Assembly (NCBI GenBank): GCA_002323775.1
Contig: DCPV01000035.1
Span: 1-8,224 of the forward strand
Source: Firmicutes bacterium UBA1535
GTDB taxonomy: Bacteria > Bacillota > Clostridia > Tissierellales > Sedimentibacteraceae
DNA: 8,224 nucleotides
Direction of reading: 5' to 3'
The notes below the pieces were generated by a model, which did not search any database, had not been told where the DNA came from, and worked only from the letters and a program-made list of their open reading frames with translations. The position numbers and the translations under genes are program-made. Within the stretch, counting starts at the first letter, position 1. Every line of letters starts with the position of its first letter. Shown here one piece after another: positions 6,038-8,224 of the stretch.

Positions 6038-6730
6038 ATGCTTAGAGTAAAAGATTTAGTAAAAACATATAACAATGGTGAGCAGCGTCTATACGCTCTC
6101 AATAAAATTTCATTTGAAATTAACAAAGGTGACTTTGTAGTTATTTTAGGTCCCTCCGGTTCCGGAAAGTCTACATTGCTAAATGCTATTTCCGGACTTG
6201 ATCCTGTTGACAGCGGGAGTATTTGTTATGATGGCTCGGATATCACAAAGCTTGACAGCAAATCATTAACAGCTTTTCGCAGAAAAAAAACAGCTTTTGT
6301 TTTTCAAGCATATTATCTTTTGCCTACTCTTACGGCTGAAGCAAATATTCGTATGGGTGCAGATTTAGCTAAGATAAATAATATTGATGAAATCATAGAG
6401 GCTGTTGGACTAAAGGGTAAGGAGAACAGGCTTCCTCATGAACTAAGCGGTGGAGAACAGCAACGTGTATCTATCGCCCGTGCTATCGCAAAGTCTCCCG
6501 ATATTCTATTTTGTGACGAGCCAACAGGAGCTCTTGACGAAGAAACAGGTCGTCAAATAATGCACTATTTAACGAAATTACATAAAGAAAAAAAATTAAC
6601 TGTCGTCATGGTAACACATAACTCAAATTTTTCTGCACTCTCTACAAAAGTTATTAAAATGAACAGCGGTAAAATAACTGATATTTCTATCCGTGACAAT
6701 CCATCAAGTGTAGATGAAATTGTGTGGTAA
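6038..6730 (+). CDS. ABC transporter ATP-binding protein, MacB/LolD-type
   Basis: A 230-residue ATPase with all motifs intact: Walker [10 protein letters not shown] (38-46), Q-loop glutamine Q90, signature LSGGEQQR (136-143), Walker B ILFCDEP (156-162) with catalytic E161, D-loop GALD (164-167) and H-loop H194 in VTHN. The [16 protein letters not shown] stretch after the Q-loop and the LSGGEQQR form are typical of ATPases that pair with FtsX-like permeases (type VII/MacB-like), which transmit mechanical force rather than pass substrate through a channel. AAGGAG is 7 bases before the ATG at 6038. Length is normal for the family. It would form the cytoplasmic dimer of the transporter whose permease is encoded at 6824-7957. 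Function as efflux of drug, peptide or lipid is undetermined. Confidence 0.96.
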   Translation: MLRVKDLVKTYNNGEQRLYALNKISFEINKGDFVVILGPSGSGKSTLLNAISGLDPVDSGSICYDGSDITKLDSKSLTAFRRKKTAFVFQAYYLLPTLTAEANIRMGADLAKINNIDEIIEAVGLKGKENRLPHELSGGEQQRVSIARAIAKSPDILFCDEPTGALDEETGRQIMHYLTKLHKEKKLTVVMVTHNSNFSALSTKVIKMNSGKITDISIRDNPSSVDEIVW

Positions 6731-6772
6731 TAAGTTCTAAAAAATAAAAAATTATAAGAAAGTAGGAAACCT

Positions 6773-6814
6773 ATGCACAAAGCTCTCGTGATTTCTTGTG
6801 TAATTGGTATATAG
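6773..6814 (+). CDS. 13-codon mini-ORF before the permease, possible leader peptide
   Basis: ATG at 6773 opens a frame for MHKALVISCVIGI, closed by TAG at 6812-6814. AGGA about 7 bases upstream can serve as Shine-Dalgarno. The stop codon overlaps the AGGT (6813-6816) that lies 7 bases before the permease ATG, so translation of the mini-ORF could couple to or modulate permease translation. It resembles nothing known to me and is too short for coding statistics; the signal is its arrangement only. Confidence 0.4.
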   Translation: MHKALVISCVIGI

Positions 6815-6823
6815 GTATATAAT

Positions 6824-7957
6824 ATGATAAAAGCAAAAGATACTCTTAAAATGCTTGGCGTAATACTGTTGACCTTTGGAGCCTCAATAGTGAGCTGCTT
6901 GTTTCTAAACTATTATCTTGATTTGAATTCTATAGAAATTCCACAGTCTTTAGAACTTCAGATTATTTATGAGGGTCAGTTGTCAATGAGTAAAATTACC
7001 GTTGCTTGTGCCGGCGGTGTATTAGGGCTTATAGCAGTAATTGTCCTATTGTTTTCGATTAAGCGATATGTAGATGAAAATCAAGCAAATATGGGAATTT
7101 TAAAAGCTATGGGATATTCTGAAAGGACTTTGTCAATATCATTTTTAAAATTTGGATACCCTGTTTTTGTAGGTACATTTTCCGGATATGCTTTAGGAAT
7201 GATCATTGCACCAATGTTCTATGCTTCTATGAACGAATACGATGAAATAACTGCAAAATTAACTCCGAAATTATGGCTTCCAATCATTATGATTGTTGGA
7301 GTTTCTATTGTTTTCTCAGTATTGTCATATTACTATGCACGACTTAAATTAAGAAAATCACCTCTTGATATGATTAAGGGTACACAAAACCGCAAAATTA
7401 AAAGACACGCAGGTTTGTTGAAACGCAAAGATTTGCCATTTTTAAAGGAACTAAAACGCTCCATGAGAATAAGCCATCCGGTTTTGTCTTTATTTGTAGG
7501 CATATCATCATGGGGATTTAGTGCAATGTTTCAAATGGCATTTACGATGATGTCTATATCAATGTCAGATATTGCACCTCTTATTTCTTCTTCGGTTGGT
7601 ATAATGATGGGATTTGTAACGCTTATAATTGCAGCTGATTTTGTATTATCTACAAACCGCAAATACATATCGCTTATGAAAGCATACGGTTATTCAGAAA
7701 AAGAATGTGCTAAATCATTGCTCGACGGATATAGACCTATTGCTTGGATTGGATTTGCAATAGGAGGGCCATATCAATATTATTTTCTGAAATCTATGGT
7801 TTCTCTTTTTGCCGGAGCTTATGATGTAGAGGTAAAATATCATTTTCAAGGTTTTATAATCACACTTATTTTATTCGTACTTTGCTACGAGGGTGTAATG
7901 ATGTATTATGGACGAAAGATTTCAAAAGTATCATTAAAAGAAACAATGCTTATGTAA
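6824..7957 (+). CDS. FtsX-like ABC transporter permease
   Basis: A 377-residue membrane protein with about eight helices (9-29, 58-79, 109-130, 150-171, 219-240, 255-276, 303-325, 344-362), arranged as two FtsX-type repeats. Each repeat holds the coupling-region pattern that follows the second helix: GILKAMGYSERTL (91-103) and SLMKAYGYSEKEC (283-295). The extracytoplasmic loop after the first helix is only about 28 residues, much shorter than in MacB or LolC, so a large periplasmic-type domain is absent. I believe a compact Clostridial family of this kind exists, so this is probably complete rather than truncated. The ATG at 6824 has AGGT 7 bases upstream, overlapping the stop of the mini-ORF. 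The gap to the ATPase gene is 93 bp, but it is the evident partner. Substrate unknown. Confidence 0.9.
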   Translation: MIKAKDTLKMLGVILLTFGASIVSCLFLNYYLDLNSIEIPQSLELQIIYEGQLSMSKITVACAGGVLGLIAVIVLLFSIKRYVDENQANMGILKAMGYSERTLSISFLKFGYPVFVGTFSGYALGMIIAPMFYASMNEYDEITAKLTPKLWLPIIMIVGVSIVFSVLSYYYARLKLRKSPLDMIKGTQNRKIKRHAGLLKRKDLPFLKELKRSMRISHPVLSLFVGISSWGFSAMFQMAFTMMSISMSDIAPLISSSVGIMMGFVTLIIAADFVLSTNRKYISLMKAYGYSEKECAKSLLDGYRPIAWIGFAIGGPYQYYFLKSMVSLFAGAYDVEVKYHFQGFIITLILFVLCYEGVMMYYGRKISKVSLKETMLM

Positions 7958-8103
7958 GTTATTACTAATAATTTGGACTGTATTTGACAGTTAATTAAAA
8001 TTTTGTAACTTTATGCACACGCACATATTGTACAAACACCATGAATTATATGTGTATGGTCAACTATTTATATTATTTTATTATTTTTTATAGAGGTATA
8101 AAA
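7958..8103 (+). promoter_or_regulatory. upstream region of the partial 3' gene, with candidate regulatory repeats
   Basis: TTGACA at 7984-7989 is a possible -35, but no fair -10 lies 16-18 bp on. CACATAT (8022-8028) and ATATGTG (8048-8054) form a 7-bp inverted repeat over 19 bases, and TTGTACAA (8028-8035) is an 8-bp palindrome. Any could be an operator for the following gene. No clear terminator for the ABC operon is visible. Confidence 0.3.
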
Positions 8104-8224
8104 ATGATTATTAAATTTCGGAGATTACTGATTATCATATCGTTTTTTTGCTTGCCAATCACACTTGCATATATTTCCCCTGTAATCATCATTCAAGACT
8201 CCTTTAAAGGAATCATTTGTGGTA
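8104..8224 (+). CDS. partial gene, N-terminus of a probable membrane 4Fe-4S binding protein
   Basis: Forty codons are present before the window ends. AGAGGT lies about 7 bases before the ATG at 8104. The peptide has a basic start (KFRR), one hydrophobic helix (about 8-25) containing F-C-L-P-I-T, then Y-I-S-P followed by a hydrophobic strand and KGIICG. This order resembles the start of polyferredoxin-like membrane proteins (NapH/CcoG-type), in which the first helix with a P-[VI]-T motif and a YxSP motif precede the helix ending in CGWxCP. The iron-sulphur motifs themselves would lie beyond the window, so the family call is a resemblance only. A real gene is likely from ribosome site and uninterrupted frame. 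If right, it adds a membrane electron carrier next to the flavin genes on the left. Confidence 0.55.
   Translation, partial: MIIKFRRLLIIISFFCLPITLAYISPVIIIQDSFKGIICG

Noticed and set aside
6565..6780. Minus-strand open frame at the end of the ATPase gene
   Set aside because: Antisense to an intact ABC ATPase; no ribosome site or motif.
6731..6823. Idea that the mini-ORF is the remnant of a longer permease N-terminus
   Set aside because: The permease already has two complete four-helix FtsX units and a usable ribosome site; no coding remnant joins the frames. Kept only as a mini-ORF.
1..8224. CRISPR array, insertion sequence, tRNA or rRNA
   Set aside because: No regularly spaced repeats, transposase motifs, or cloverleaf or ribosomal RNA sequences were seen on either strand.

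Overview
The window is AT-rich, with AGGAGG-type ribosome binding sites and TTGACA/TATAAT promoters. Together with the gene content (threonine/serine-exporter-like pair, membrane FMN-binding protein, flavodoxin, probable membrane 4Fe-4S protein), this suggests a low-GC Gram-positive anaerobe of the Clostridia or a relative. The genus cannot be read from this sequence. I see no rRNA, tRNA, CRISPR array, insertion sequence or attachment site.

Left part (1-3200), all genes on the minus strand. Read in the direction of transcription, there is a TetR-family repressor (3018-2446), a protein resembling the prenyltransferase/squalene-cyclase toroid fold (2304-1429), then a two-gene flavin operon: a membrane-anchored FMN-binding protein (1204-746) and a flavodoxin (723-202). 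The same interrupted palindrome, TGAATGAA-N10-TTCATTC, lies at the start of the tetR transcript (3164-3189) and upstream of the flavin operon (1315-1340), about 1.8 kb apart. It does not occur before the toroid gene. This predicts that the repressor controls itself and the flavin pair, while the toroid gene between them is under separate control.

Middle part (3384-5240). Two plus-strand genes encode the two halves of a split ThrE/YjjP-YjjB type transporter. They converge with a minus-strand gene for a five-helix membrane protein with faint SpoIIM-like character; the stop codons are 9 bp apart.

Right part (5358-7957). A second TetR regulator, an ABC ATPase of the MacB/LolD type and a compact FtsX-like permease form an operon. 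Its promoter is near-ideal (TTGACA, 17 bp, TATAAT) and carries two mirror-image copies of a TAAC-N4-GTTA operator, one filling the spacer and one just downstream of the likely transcription start. This is a self-contained, autoregulated efflux-type module. A 13-codon mini-ORF sits directly before the permease, and its stop codon overlaps the permease Shine-Dalgarno.

The window ends inside the first 40 codons of a gene whose N-terminus resembles membrane 4Fe-4S ferredoxin-type proteins, possibly another redox component. No wholly new system is evident. The most testable novelties are the shared operator tying a TetR to a flavin-protein operon, the two-operator promoter, the mini-ORF and the odd leader of the first tetR.
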